Shown piece by piece: positions 1 to 7,279 of a DNA stretch of 34,163 nt. Positions within the stretch are counted from its first letter, which is position 1. Each line of letters opens with the position of its first letter. Origin of the DNA: Oscillatoriales cyanobacterium SM2_2_1 (GTDB lineage: Bacteria; Cyanobacteriota; Cyanobacteriia; Pseudanabaenales; Pseudanabaenaceae); the NCBI GenBank assembly GCA_012031145.1, contig JAAUUH010000025.1, positions 1 to 34,163 on the forward strand. Direction: 5' to 3'. Under the pieces are notes generated by a model that saw only the letters and a list, made by a program, of their open reading frames with translations, searched no databases and was not told the origin of the DNA. A program made the translations under genes and the position numbers.

Positions 1-20
1 CTTTTTCCTAGGGTGGGTCG

Positions 21-440
21 ATGACTAAAATTTATGGCTGCGGATGCGTCATTGGGGTGATTGCGCCATTCGTGTTTTTGGTTGCCCCTGTTTGGGCCCA
101 GTCTATCGACTGCCGCAATCCCCAAACCCAGCGGGATCTTAACCGCTGTTCCGAGGCGGACTATCGGGCTGCCGATCGCCAGCTTAACGAAACCTACCAA
201 CAACTGCGCCGCCGCATCCGAGAATTTGCTGGCAATCGCCCCGCAGTTCGGGAGCAAGAGAATCGGCTGGTCGACGCCCAACTGGCATGGATTACCTTCC
301 GCGATCGCCATTGTGCCTTCGTCCGCAGTCGGGTAGAAGGCGGCTCCATCCTCCCCCTAGCGGTTAACCGCTGCCTTGAACGCCTCACGAAAGAGCGTAC
401 CCAGGAGTTGGCACTCTACCTCCGGGAAGGAGCCATTTAG
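21..440 (+). CDS. Secreted LprI-like (DUF1311) small protein
   Basis: A 139-residue exported protein. Residues 1-26 form a signal peptide (hydrophobic stretch ending VWAQ, with likely cleavage after the AQ). The mature part carries four cysteines, in the contexts IDCRNP, NRCSEAD, RHCAF and NRCLERL, arranged as in the LprI / DUF1311 family, whose named member is a mycobacterial lysozyme inhibitor. The pattern A-D-x-x-L-N-x-x-Y and the W in AQLAWITFRD also fit this family. The cysteines probably form two disulphides in the periplasm. The actual role in a cyanobacterium is unknown, and a lysozyme-inhibitor function is only a family analogy. It lies about 50 bases upstream of the AI-2E permease on the same strand. 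Only 20 bases precede the start, so its promoter is not visible here. Confidence 0.82.
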   Translation: MTKIYGCGCVIGVIAPFVFLVAPVWAQSIDCRNPQTQRDLNRCSEADYRAADRQLNETYQQLRRRIREFAGNRPAVREQENRLVDAQLAWITFRDRHCAFVRSRVEGGSILPLAVNRCLERLTKERTQELALYLREGAI

Positions 441-488
441 CCTAGGGTCTAGGGGTATGCTCAAGGAGAAGTACTTTCTAGATTAGGC

Positions 489-1568
489 ATGGCACAACAG
501 CGTCCATGGTATTGGATCTATGGGCTCCGGTTCCTCGGTGGGGCGATCGCCATTTACTTGGTCTTCCGGCTGCAACAAACGGTGCAATTGCTGCTCACCA
601 GCCTATTTTTTGCAGGGGCCATTACCCCCCTGGTCGAACGGATGGTACGGTGGCAGGTCACAGTTGGACGGTGGCGTCTGGGACTGAATCGCGCCGCTGT
701 CATTGCCATTATTTATGTGGTGTTGCTGTTTGCCCTCCTTGTGGCGATCGCCCCTGCCCCTCGGCTGGTATCCGAATTGGGACAATTCCTTACCCAACTC
801 CCCATATTGGTGCAAAAACTGGAGCTGCCCACCACTCCTGTCTTTGGCATTAGCCCCCAACTGCTGCGGGAAGTGATCGAAACCCGTCTCCTACTGGAGC
901 AACTGCAAACCCTCGGGCGCGAAATTGCCGGACAAACCGTAGACATCACGGTTCGCCTGCTGAGCACCATGGGCATTGGACTGCTCAGCCTGATGATCAC
1001 CGCCTACATGGTAATCAACGCCGATGCCCTCCTCAGGCGAGTCCTCGCCCCCCTATCCGACCCCGTTCAGGTTCGGGTACGCCAACTTCTGCCCCCCATC
1101 ACCAACTGCCTTGGGGCCTACGTCCTGGGTCGCATCGGCACCTCCTTCCTTCTTGGGATCTGCACCTACTTTGCCCTCGCCCTAATCGCTGTGCCCTTTG
1201 CCGCCACCCTTGGACTGGTGACGGCGATCGCCAATCTGATCCCCTACCTCGGTGGACTAATCAGCCTAGTCCTGATTGGGATCACCGCCTCTCCCCTCAG
1301 CGTCTCCCAAATATCCCTTGCCGTGGGGATCTGCTTCACGCTGCAACAAATCGAGGCATGGATCCTGCAACCCTGGCTGGTGGCCCCCTACCTCAACCTC
1401 GATCCCTTTGAATTGCTGCTCTCCATCATCATCGGAGCCGAACTCCTCGGCGTCCCCGGTGCTATTCTGGCCCCCCCGGTTGCTGGCGTGGGTCGAATCT
1501 TAGTACAGCAGTTCACCCATCCTATGCCCCTTCCCGGCTCAGAGCCAGATGATCGGCCCACGGCGTAA
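489..1568 (+). CDS. AI-2E family (UPF0118) inner-membrane transporter
   Basis: A 359-residue polytopic membrane protein. Hydrophobic segments near the N-terminus (about residues 10-45) and at 70-95, and a dense set from about 150 to 345, match the usual seven- or eight-helix AI-2E transporter / PerM layout (PF01594). The stretches IANLIPYLGGLISLVLIG and GVPGAILAPPVAG near the C-terminus are characteristic. Family members export autoinducer-2 or other small molecules or act as Na+/H+ antiporters. The substrate cannot be told from sequence. Cyanobacteria carry several paralogues. No strong ribosome-binding site sits directly before the ATG; an AAGGAG lies about 20 bases upstream, which is too far to be convincing. 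The gene converges with the pilT-like gene. Confidence 0.88.
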   Translation: MAQQRPWYWIYGLRFLGGAIAIYLVFRLQQTVQLLLTSLFFAGAITPLVERMVRWQVTVGRWRLGLNRAAVIAIIYVVLLFALLVAIAPAPRLVSELGQFLTQLPILVQKLELPTTPVFGISPQLLREVIETRLLLEQLQTLGREIAGQTVDITVRLLSTMGIGLLSLMITAYMVINADALLRRVLAPLSDPVQVRVRQLLPPITNCLGAYVLGRIGTSFLLGICTYFALALIAVPFAATLGLVTAIANLIPYLGGLISLVLIGITASPLSVSQISLAVGICFTLQQIEAWILQPWLVAPYLNLDPFELLLSIIIGAELLGVPGAILAPPVAGVGRILVQQFTHPMPLPGSEPDDRPTA

Positions 1569-1572
1569 ACAC

Positions 1573-1604
1573 AAAAAAACTGCCACTCCGGCTAAGGGTG
1601 GCAG
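1573..1604 (-). terminator. Intrinsic terminator of the pilT-like gene
   Basis: CTGCCAC (1580-1586) pairs perfectly with GTGGCAG (1598-1604), and two further pairs extend the stem inward around a 7-base loop. Read on the minus strand, the hairpin is followed directly by seven T (A-run at 1573-1579). It lies 30 bases after the stop of the minus-strand pilT-like gene, so it is a textbook rho-independent terminator for it. The hairpin could also slow convergent transcription from the AI-2E gene, but on that strand no T-run follows. Confidence 0.85.
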
Positions 1605-1633
1605 CATCCTAGAACTATGGAATCGAGCAATCC

Positions 1634-3001
1634 TTAAATTCGACCGCGGAGCATCATTGCCATTTCGTTAGGCTTTGGCGAATTTTCGATCGCCGTTTCT
1701 TCCGTGATTCGTCCATCCTCGTAGAGCTTATAAAGCGATTGGTTCATGGTGCACATCCCCTCGTAGGTACACTTGGGAATAATCTGCTCCACCTCATCGA
1801 CTTCCCCACGCTTGATGTAGTCGCGGATGGCATCGGTGTTGATCATGATTTCGTGGATGGCCGCCCGCTTGCCATCGGTGGTTCGAACCAGACCCTGGGC
1901 AATGACCGCCACCAGCGACTCGGACACCTGGATCCGCATCGGCCCCTGCTGATCCGGTTCATAGAGGTTCAAAATCCGGTCGATCGTCTTCACGGCGCTG
2001 TTGGTGTGCAGCGTGCCAAAAACCAAGTGACCAGTTTGGGCGGCCTTAAGGGCCGTATTCACCGTTTCGCGATCGCGCATTTCCCCAATTAGAATGATAT
2101 CCGGATCTTCCCGCAGTGAGGCCTTCAGGGCATTGTCAAACTTGGTGGTGTGAATGCCCACCTCCCGCTGCTTAATGAGGGCCTTCCGGCTTTGGTGCAC
2201 AAACTCAATCGGATCCTCAATCGAAATAATGTGCTTCGGCATTTCCGTATTGATGAAATCAATCATCGCCGCCATCGTGGTCGATTTCCCCGAACCGGTC
2301 GGCCCCGTCACCAGAATCAGCCCCTTGTGGGTATAGCACAGCTCGCGAAATACTTCCGGTAAATTCAACTGGTCAATCGTCAAAATTTTCAGCGGAATCA
2401 ACCGAATCACTAGGGCGAACCCCTTGAGGGAATCAAAGACATTTACCCGACAGCGGGCAAATTCGTACTGCGTTGCTCCGTCATATTCCAGGGTGTCATA
2501 GAAGCCCTGTATCTGCTTTTCATCCATAATTTCCTGTAACCAGGAAACAAAGGTGGGGCGATCGGGAATCGGATATTGTTCCTGAATCACCATCAGCCCC
2601 CGGCTGCGGAACCGAACATTCTCACCTACCCCCGCATGGATATCTGAACATCCCTGCTCATAGGCGTCCTTGACAACCTGGGCTAGGGTCGGCTGCCCCG
2701 AACTGCGCTGAATCACCGAAGCCGTTGGCAAAGGGACATTCACTGGCGGACCGGGACGAACCGGCACCCGCATAGCGGGCGGTGGCGGCACACTCGTCAC
2801 TTGGGAGTCATCGAGGCGGGGCTGGGGAATGGGCGGCGGGGGTACCCGGGGCTGGGCTGACGGCTGAGGCGACCCGTGGGGGCTAGGGGGGCCGGATGGT
2901 GCCGCGGCGCGGGACTGGGACGGCACTATGGGATTGGCCATGGGATTAGCACCAGGATTGGGGCGGGGCGGGGGTACCGGGGGAATTCCAGCTTGGGACA
3001 T
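1634..3001 (-). CDS. pilT: PilT-family type IV pilus retraction ATPase with proline-rich N-terminal extension
   Basis: A 455-residue secretion/pilus ATPase. It powers disassembly of type IV pili at the inner membrane and so supports twitching motility, phototaxis and DNA uptake. The PilT core begins around residue 103 and contains SDIHAG (119-124), Walker A GPTGSGKST (233-241), the Asp box IEDPIEF (261-267), Walker B ILIGEMRD (303-310) and the His box GHLVFGTLHT (324-333). Residues 1-100 are a low-complexity segment rich in Pro, absent from classical PilT (about 345-370 residues). Cyanobacteria encode more than one PilT, and a longer version with such an extension fits a PilT2-type paralogue; that assignment is inference. 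The gene stands alone on the minus strand, divergent from map, with its own terminator. Confidence 0.9.
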   Translation of the reverse strand: MSQAGIPPVPPPRPNPGANPMANPIVPSQSRAAAPSGPPSPHGSPQPSAQPRVPPPPIPQPRLDDSQVTSVPPPPAMRVPVRPGPPVNVPLPTASVIQRSSGQPTLAQVVKDAYEQGCSDIHAGVGENVRFRSRGLMVIQEQYPIPDRPTFVSWLQEIMDEKQIQGFYDTLEYDGATQYEFARCRVNVFDSLKGFALVIRLIPLKILTIDQLNLPEVFRELCYTHKGLILVTGPTGSGKSTTMAAMIDFINTEMPKHIISIEDPIEFVHQSRKALIKQREVGIHTTKFDNALKASLREDPDIILIGEMRDRETVNTALKAAQTGHLVFGTLHTNSAVKTIDRILNLYEPDQQGPMRIQVSESLVAVIAQGLVRTTDGKRAAIHEIMINTDAIRDYIKRGEVDEVEQIIPKCTYEGMCTMNQSLYKLYEDGRITEETAIENSPKPNEMAMMLRGRI

Positions 3002-3080
3002 GGGTTTCGTCTCGCTTGGGGAACTAAGGGTAGGGATGCAATCTCTTAAAAGCCAGCACGGCGTCTGCTCCTGCTGAAAC

Positions 3081-3086
3081 TATAAT
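3081..3086 (+). promoter_or_regulatory. Putative -10 box of map
   Basis: A perfect TATAAT lies 32 bases upstream of the map start codon in the 116-base divergent spacer with the pilT-like gene. No good -35 hexamer is visible 16-18 bases further upstream, so this is a -10 candidate only. Confidence 0.35.
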
Positions 3087-3117
3087 AAGATTTAGACCTA
3101 CTCTCTGCTTAGAATAC

Positions 3118-3960
3118 ATGAATATTCTCTCAACCCTACGGGCCCTAGATCAAGAAACCGCTCGTCCTAAAAAAGAAGCCAAACCTCAGCAATCTAAGGG
3201 CATTGAAATCAAATCCAAGCGAGAAGTGGATCTGATGCGCGAGTCTGCACGGATTGTGGCCACGGTGCTCAAGGAGATTGCCGCCCTAATGCAGCCCGGC
3301 ATGACCACCAAAGATATTGACACCTATGCCGAAAAGCGAATCCGTGAAATGGGTGCCGTGCCGAGCTTTAAGGGCTACTGCAATTTTCCTGCTAGCATTT
3401 GCGCCAGCATTAACCAAGAGGTGGTGCATGGTATCCCCAGCGCCAAGAAGGTGATCAGGAATGGTGATCTGGTCAAGATTGACACCGGAGCCTACAAAAA
3501 TGGTTTCCATGGAGACTCCTGCATCACGATCGCCGTTGGCCCCATTTCCGAAAAAGCGGCTCTGCTGATGCGTGTCGCTGAGGAAGCGCTGTACAAAGGA
3601 ATTGAGCAAGTTAAATCTGGCAATTGCCTGTTGGATTTGGCTGGGGCAATCGAGGATCATGTCAAAGCCCACGGCTTCAGTGTGGTTGAGGACTTCACGG
3701 GCCATGGGGTGGGGCGCAATCTCCACGAAGAACCCTCAGTCTTTAATTTTCGCACCCATCAGTTGCCCAACGTGCGTCTACGCCCGGGAATGGTGCTGGC
3801 GATCGAGCCGATTCTGAACGCTGGATCGAAGCGGGTGCGTTTTCTGGCTGACAAGTGGACGGCAGTGACCGTAGACAACCAACTTTCAGCTCAGTTTGAG
3901 CACACGGTGCTGGTCACCGAAACGGGTTATGAAATCCTGACTGACCGCAATTTGGTCTGA
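3118..3960 (+). CDS. map: Methionine aminopeptidase, type I
   Basis: A 280-residue metalloprotease that removes the initiator methionine from new proteins in the cytoplasm. All five metal ligands of the pita-bread fold are present: D122 (in IDTGAY), D133 (HGDS), H196 (TGHGVG), E230 (AIEP) and E261 (FEHT). The substrate-binding H104 (VVHGIP) is also present. The core starts near residue 28 ([18 protein letters not shown]). The first 27 residues are a charged extension without the Cys-rich zinc motif found in eukaryotic MetAP1. Bacteria often have several map paralogues, so this may not be the only copy. The ATG at 3118 follows a TATAAT-bearing leader but has no clear Shine-Dalgarno sequence, which is common in cyanobacteria. 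Confidence 0.95.
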   Translation: MNILSTLRALDQETARPKKEAKPQQSKGIEIKSKREVDLMRESARIVATVLKEIAALMQPGMTTKDIDTYAEKRIREMGAVPSFKGYCNFPASICASINQEVVHGIPSAKKVIRNGDLVKIDTGAYKNGFHGDSCITIAVGPISEKAALLMRVAEEALYKGIEQVKSGNCLLDLAGAIEDHVKAHGFSVVEDFTGHGVGRNLHEEPSVFNFRTHQLPNVRLRPGMVLAIEPILNAGSKRVRFLADKWTAVTVDNQLSAQFEHTVLVTETGYEILTDRNLV

Positions 3961-4413
3961 TTCACTGTGTTTGGACGATGCCGATTAGCCACTTGTATCG
4001 GCTGCTGGGGCTATCGTTGTTGAGCTGTCGAATGTTTTCATGGCAAGAATTTCACCCCCTAGCCTGTAAGATTTGATGGGCGCTGTAACGCCTATCCCAC
4101 AAGGCTTCCGCCTGAATTGATGACGCGCCCTCATTGGAACTACTCAAATTTTGGCGGTGCCTTGAAATAACTTTTTCAAGGGCTGCCTTGATAGGCTGAC
4201 CCTCATTCCACCCTTTTCCTGATTGAGAAGGGATGTAAAGCCTACCAATCAATTGTGCCTGCTGTTCTGCCCAGGGAAAAAATGGGGCCGCGCTGCAGTG
4301 GATATGCCCATGCCAGCCCGCCGATTTCTGCCTCGGTCAAAAGCCCGATCTTGGGTTAGGATTAAGCCATCGGCGAATTATTAAGAAATATTGCGATAAG
4401 GCAGGGCGCATTG
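3961..4413. other. Gene-poor spacer between map and the NDH-2-like gene
   Basis: About 450 bases with no convincing gene. A 66-codon open frame on the minus strand (4052-4252) resembles no known protein. The spacer holds a hairpin just after map (GCCGAT 3980-3985 pairing with ATCGGC 3997-4002, no T-run, so a weak terminator candidate) and one copy of a dispersed repeat (4061-4122). No clear promoter for the downstream gene was identified. Confidence 0.6.
4061..4122 (+). repeat. Dispersed intergenic repeat, copy 1
   Basis: This 62-base segment aligns, with roughly three quarters identity and one single-base gap, to 25321-25383, about 21 kb away. Both copies start AGCCTGTAA, share GTAACGCC and ATCCC in the middle, and end ATTGATG. 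The central part can fold (GCG, short loop, CGC). Both copies lie in spacers and in the same orientation. The family name is not known to me. Confidence 0.6.
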
Positions 4414-5586
4414 ATGGCTGCTCGAATGGGTCAGCCCACCATCGTAATTGTGGGCGCAGGGTTTGGCGGATGGCAAACGGCGGTTTCCCTGGCGCGGCGG
4501 CAGATCTCCTGCCTCCTGCTTGACCGCCACGGGGAGCAATGTTTTATTCCCCTATTGTTCCATGTGAGCGTGGGGCTTTTGGCACCGGAGTGGATTGTCT
4601 CGGACTTGGGGAAGGCATCTCAACACTCTCCGTACATTCGCTTTCAAAAAGCTGCGGTAGTGAAGGTCTCCTTGGCGGAGGGCTACTTGGAGACAACGGC
4701 AGGCTCGGTCACCTTTGATTATTTGGTGTTAGCCACAGGGAGCCGCAGTCGACCGATTCCGGCGGCGGCCTTTCCCATGCGCACTCTCGATGATGCGATC
4801 GCCCTGCGGAATCATCTGTTAACCCATAGTCAACAAGCCATTGTGGTGGTTGGTGGCGGTGCCACTGGGGTAGAGCTGGCTGGAGCTTTAGCTGAGGGAG
4901 GGCTAGGACGGCGGATTATTTTGCTTCAGTCGCGGGACTACTTATTACCCGACTTGCCCCCAGCGTTGGCGCGCTATACCCTGCGACAGCTACAGCGCTT
5001 AGGAATCGAGGTTCGCCTAGGCGTGCGCGTGCAGTCCGTGACCGGCGATCGGGTGGTCTTGGACACGGGAGAAGAAATTTTGACCCCGACGACCATTTGG
5101 ACCGCGGGTCTAGAGCCGGAACTGCCGGAAGTTACCCCATTTTTAGAACTCAGCCATCGCCAGCGTGTGGCGGTGCTGCCGACACTCCAGTTGCCTGCCT
5201 ACGAGCGGGTTTATGCCCTTGGCGACCTGGCCGCGGCGCGCGATCGCGGCACTTATTTGACGGGGGTTGCTCCGGAGGCCCTGCAGCAGGGCGTGGCCGT
5301 CGCCCGAAACCTAGCTCGCCAGTTGCGAGGGCGCACTCCGCTACCCTTTCGTTACTTTAATAAAGGGCGCTTAGCAATCATTGGCGGCTATGGTGGAGTC
5401 GGGCAGATTGGATCACTGCCTCTGCGGGGTTGGCTGCCTTGGGTGCTGTGGTTGGCGGTGCACCTAATCTATCTGCCCGGCTATGGCAATCGTTGGCAAG
5501 TGCTTCAAACTTGGTTCAAAACCTACGGACTGAGGTTAACGTCTACACCCATAACTTATTTAACACAGCGTCAGGAGCGATTATGA
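4414..5586 (+). CDS. Type II NADH dehydrogenase-like FAD oxidoreductase (NDH-2 family)
   Basis: A 390-residue two-dinucleotide-fold flavoprotein. FAD-binding GAGFGG is at residues 14-19, NAD(P)H-binding GGGATG at 147-152, and ATGS at about 107-110. A second FAD-contact region reads YALGDLAAA near residue 270. The C-terminal part (IGGYGGVGQIG, then hydrophobic LRGWLPWVLWLAVHLIYLPG) is the membrane-associating tail seen in NDH-2 and related Ndb proteins. These enzymes pass electrons from NAD(P)H to quinone at the membrane without pumping protons; in cyanobacteria several are thought to sense redox state. Start: a TTG at 4411 abuts this ATG, and the ATG is preferred. The stop overlaps the start of the DoxX gene (ATGA), so the two are translationally coupled and probably act together on quinone. 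Confidence 0.88.
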   Translation: MAARMGQPTIVIVGAGFGGWQTAVSLARRQISCLLLDRHGEQCFIPLLFHVSVGLLAPEWIVSDLGKASQHSPYIRFQKAAVVKVSLAEGYLETTAGSVTFDYLVLATGSRSRPIPAAAFPMRTLDDAIALRNHLLTHSQQAIVVVGGGATGVELAGALAEGGLGRRIILLQSRDYLLPDLPPALARYTLRQLQRLGIEVRLGVRVQSVTGDRVVLDTGEEILTPTTIWTAGLEPELPEVTPFLELSHRQRVAVLPTLQLPAYERVYALGDLAAARDRGTYLTGVAPEALQQGVAVARNLARQLRGRTPLPFRYFNKGRLAIIGGYGGVGQIGSLPLRGWLPWVLWLAVHLIYLPGYGNRWQVLQTWFKTYGLRLTSTPITYLTQRQERL

Positions 5587-6095
5587 CTGAGAAAAAACCT
5601 GCCCTAGGGCTAAATTCTGCTGATGGGGCGATCGCCTATCTTTTGCTTCGCATCATTGTGGGGGTAAATTATTTTAACCATGGATTTGTTCGCATCGGCT
5701 CCATGGACGGTTTCGCTAGGGCAATGGTAGAGCGGTTTAAGGACACATTTTTGCCTGAGCCCATAGTTTACTTGACAGGACTCGCAGTGACGCCAGTAGA
5801 GTTTGTGGTTGGCATTTTGATCACAATTGGTTGGCTGACCCGCAGCGCCCTAATTGCCACTCTGGGCCTGATGGTGATCCTCATGTATGGGGTTACCCTG
5901 CTCCAGGATTGGGGAACAGCCGCTAGTCAGTTGGTTTACGATTTGATCCTGTTTGTGTTGCTTGCTGGACTTGGCTACAACATTTATTCGGTAGATTACC
6001 GTCTTGGCGGTGGACAGAAAAAACCGGGCAGAAGTGGTGACTCGGCGATCGCCCCCTTTCGCCACGGTCGTCATACCCCTAGTCCGAACCCCTAG
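5583..6095 (+). CDS. DoxX family membrane protein
   Basis: A 170-residue protein with about four membrane helices (about residues 19-40, 70-95, 95-118 and 122-145). The sequence LLRIIVGVNYFNHGFVRI and the later PVEFVVGILITIGWLTRSAL fit the DoxX / DoxD-like superfamily (PF07681), which includes subunits of thiosulfate:quinone oxidoreductase and partners of SodA or other redox proteins. The start ATG at 5583 overlaps the stop of the NDH-2-like gene by four bases. An in-frame upstream extension to 5430 would lie wholly inside that gene and is not used. The hydrophilic tail after residue 145 is Gly/Pro/Arg-rich. The 3' end overlaps the end of the convergent DAO gene by four bases (shared palindrome CTAG). 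Role inferred from pairing: membrane partner of the flavoprotein. Confidence 0.8.
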   Translation: MTEKKPALGLNSADGAIAYLLLRIIVGVNYFNHGFVRIGSMDGFARAMVERFKDTFLPEPIVYLTGLAVTPVEFVVGILITIGWLTRSALIATLGLMVILMYGVTLLQDWGTAASQLVYDLILFVLLAGLGYNIYSVDYRLGGGQKKPGRSGDSAIAPFRHGRHTPSPNP

Positions 6096-7279
6096 TCCAA
6101 AAATCGGCGGGGCGACACCTGGGTCAGAAGGGAGTCATGGGTTTGCCCGCCTGTCACAGCCGCGGCGAATCGTCGCGCTAGGGGCGGGGCGTAAATAAAC
6201 GGCGTGGTAAACCCCGTAAATAGATGCACATTTTTGCTGCCATAGGGCAACCCCACCAGGGGCAGGCCATCGCGGCTGAAGGACACCAGACTGTGATGCC
6301 ATTGGGCCGGCAGATCTGCCAAGCTGGGAAATAGGGGGCGAATGGCGTCACGAATCGCCTGCTCACTGGCGGCAGGATCATGGGGCGGCATTCCCCTAGT
6401 GTGCACCCGGCTCAGTTGTCCCACTCGCAAAGAGCGGTCATCGAAGGGTACCACCCCCGCATCCACTGAAGGGGGTATTAATTCATAGTCTGGCGATCGC
6501 CATAGGAGATCATGTTCGGGAGTACTGGTCGCTGCTTCCTGGGCAAAGCGGGTCACATCCGCTGGCATCACCATACAGTGCATGGGCGGAGCCACCTCTG
6601 GAGCCATCCGCAGCACCTCCCCATGGGTGAAATAAACCGGGGACTCCAAGTCCAGTTGGGCGCACAGTAGCCGTGTTTCGCTCCCAACACAAAGGGCAAA
6701 TTCAGCCCCGATGTAGATTTCAGTCTCGGTTTGGATGCCAACCCCGTGGCAGCCATCTTTTTGCCAGCCTGTCACCTGTGCCATCACCATCGCACCACCT
6801 AGCTTTAGAAATGCTTCCTGGTAGGCAGTAATGAATGTCAGCGGATCGACATGGGCGTGGCGAACAAGGAGCGCACCGCTGATTGCACCGGGATTTAATA
6901 GGGGCTCGCGGCTGTGTGCTTCCTCAGGCGTCAGATTCTGCGGTGGAAATAAACATTCAGCATAGCTGCGGGTAACAGCCGCCCCATCTGCCGCCAGATC
7001 TTGCCACAGCAACAAGTCCAACTCCCGCAAGGATGTATCCCGCCCCAACTCCGCTGACAAATTCCGGTGGAGCGCTATCCCCTCCCGGCAAAGCGTTTGG
7101 GTCAGTGCCGTCGTGCCCGCCCAATAGGGAATACCGCCGTAGCTCCTTGCCGTTGCCCCTCGAACTGGGCGATCGCGCTCCAAAAGCAAAACCGCTAACC
7201 CCACCCGCTGCAATTCGTAGGCCAGGGCTGAGCCGCACAGCCCTCCCCCGACCACGATCCAATCCCAACTGCCGGTCAT
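6092..7279 (-). CDS. FAD-dependent oxidoreductase, DAO (glycine/D-amino-acid oxidase) family
   Basis: A 395-residue DAO-superfamily flavoenzyme (PF01266). The N-terminal Rossmann motif is VVGGGLCGSALAYEL (about 9-23), followed by an acidic end of beta-2 (LLLERD) and an Arg/Ser-rich FAD loop GATARSYGGI (41-50). The C-terminal part has SFSRDGLPLVGLP and LFTGFTTPFIYAP, matching the usual DAO C-terminal FAD contact (G-x-P-x-x-G ... G-x-x-x). Family members oxidise amines, amino acids or glycerol-3-phosphate; the substrate is not predictable here. The start codon overlaps the htpG stop (TAATG), so it is translated as the second gene of an htpG operon. This is an odd pairing with no known mechanistic link. 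The end overlaps the convergent DoxX gene. Confidence 0.83.
   Translation of the reverse strand: MTGSWDWIVVGGGLCGSALAYELQRVGLAVLLLERDRPVRGATARSYGGIPYWAGTTALTQTLCREGIALHRNLSAELGRDTSLRELDLLLWQDLAADGAAVTRSYAECLFPPQNLTPEEAHSREPLLNPGAISGALLVRHAHVDPLTFITAYQEAFLKLGGAMVMAQVTGWQKDGCHGVGIQTETEIYIGAEFALCVGSETRLLCAQLDLESPVYFTHGEVLRMAPEVAPPMHCMVMPADVTRFAQEAATSTPEHDLLWRSPDYELIPPSVDAGVVPFDDRSLRVGQLSRVHTRGMPPHDPAASEQAIRDAIRPLFPSLADLPAQWHHSLVSFSRDGLPLVGLPYGSKNVHLFTGFTTPFIYAPPLARRFAAAVTGGQTHDSLLTQVSPRRFLD

Noticed and set aside
1739-2362. Long open frames antisense to the pilT-like gene
   Set aside because: They are shadows of a clear gene and show no domain signature or ribosome-binding site.
4052-4252. 66-codon open frame on the minus strand after map
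   Set aside because: No recognisable protein, weak codon use, and part of it is the dispersed repeat whose second copy reads differently in all frames.
5430-5582. N-terminal extension of the DoxX gene by 51 codons
   Set aside because: It lies entirely within the NDH-2-like gene; the ATG at 5583 with ATGA overlap and the normal DoxX length are better.
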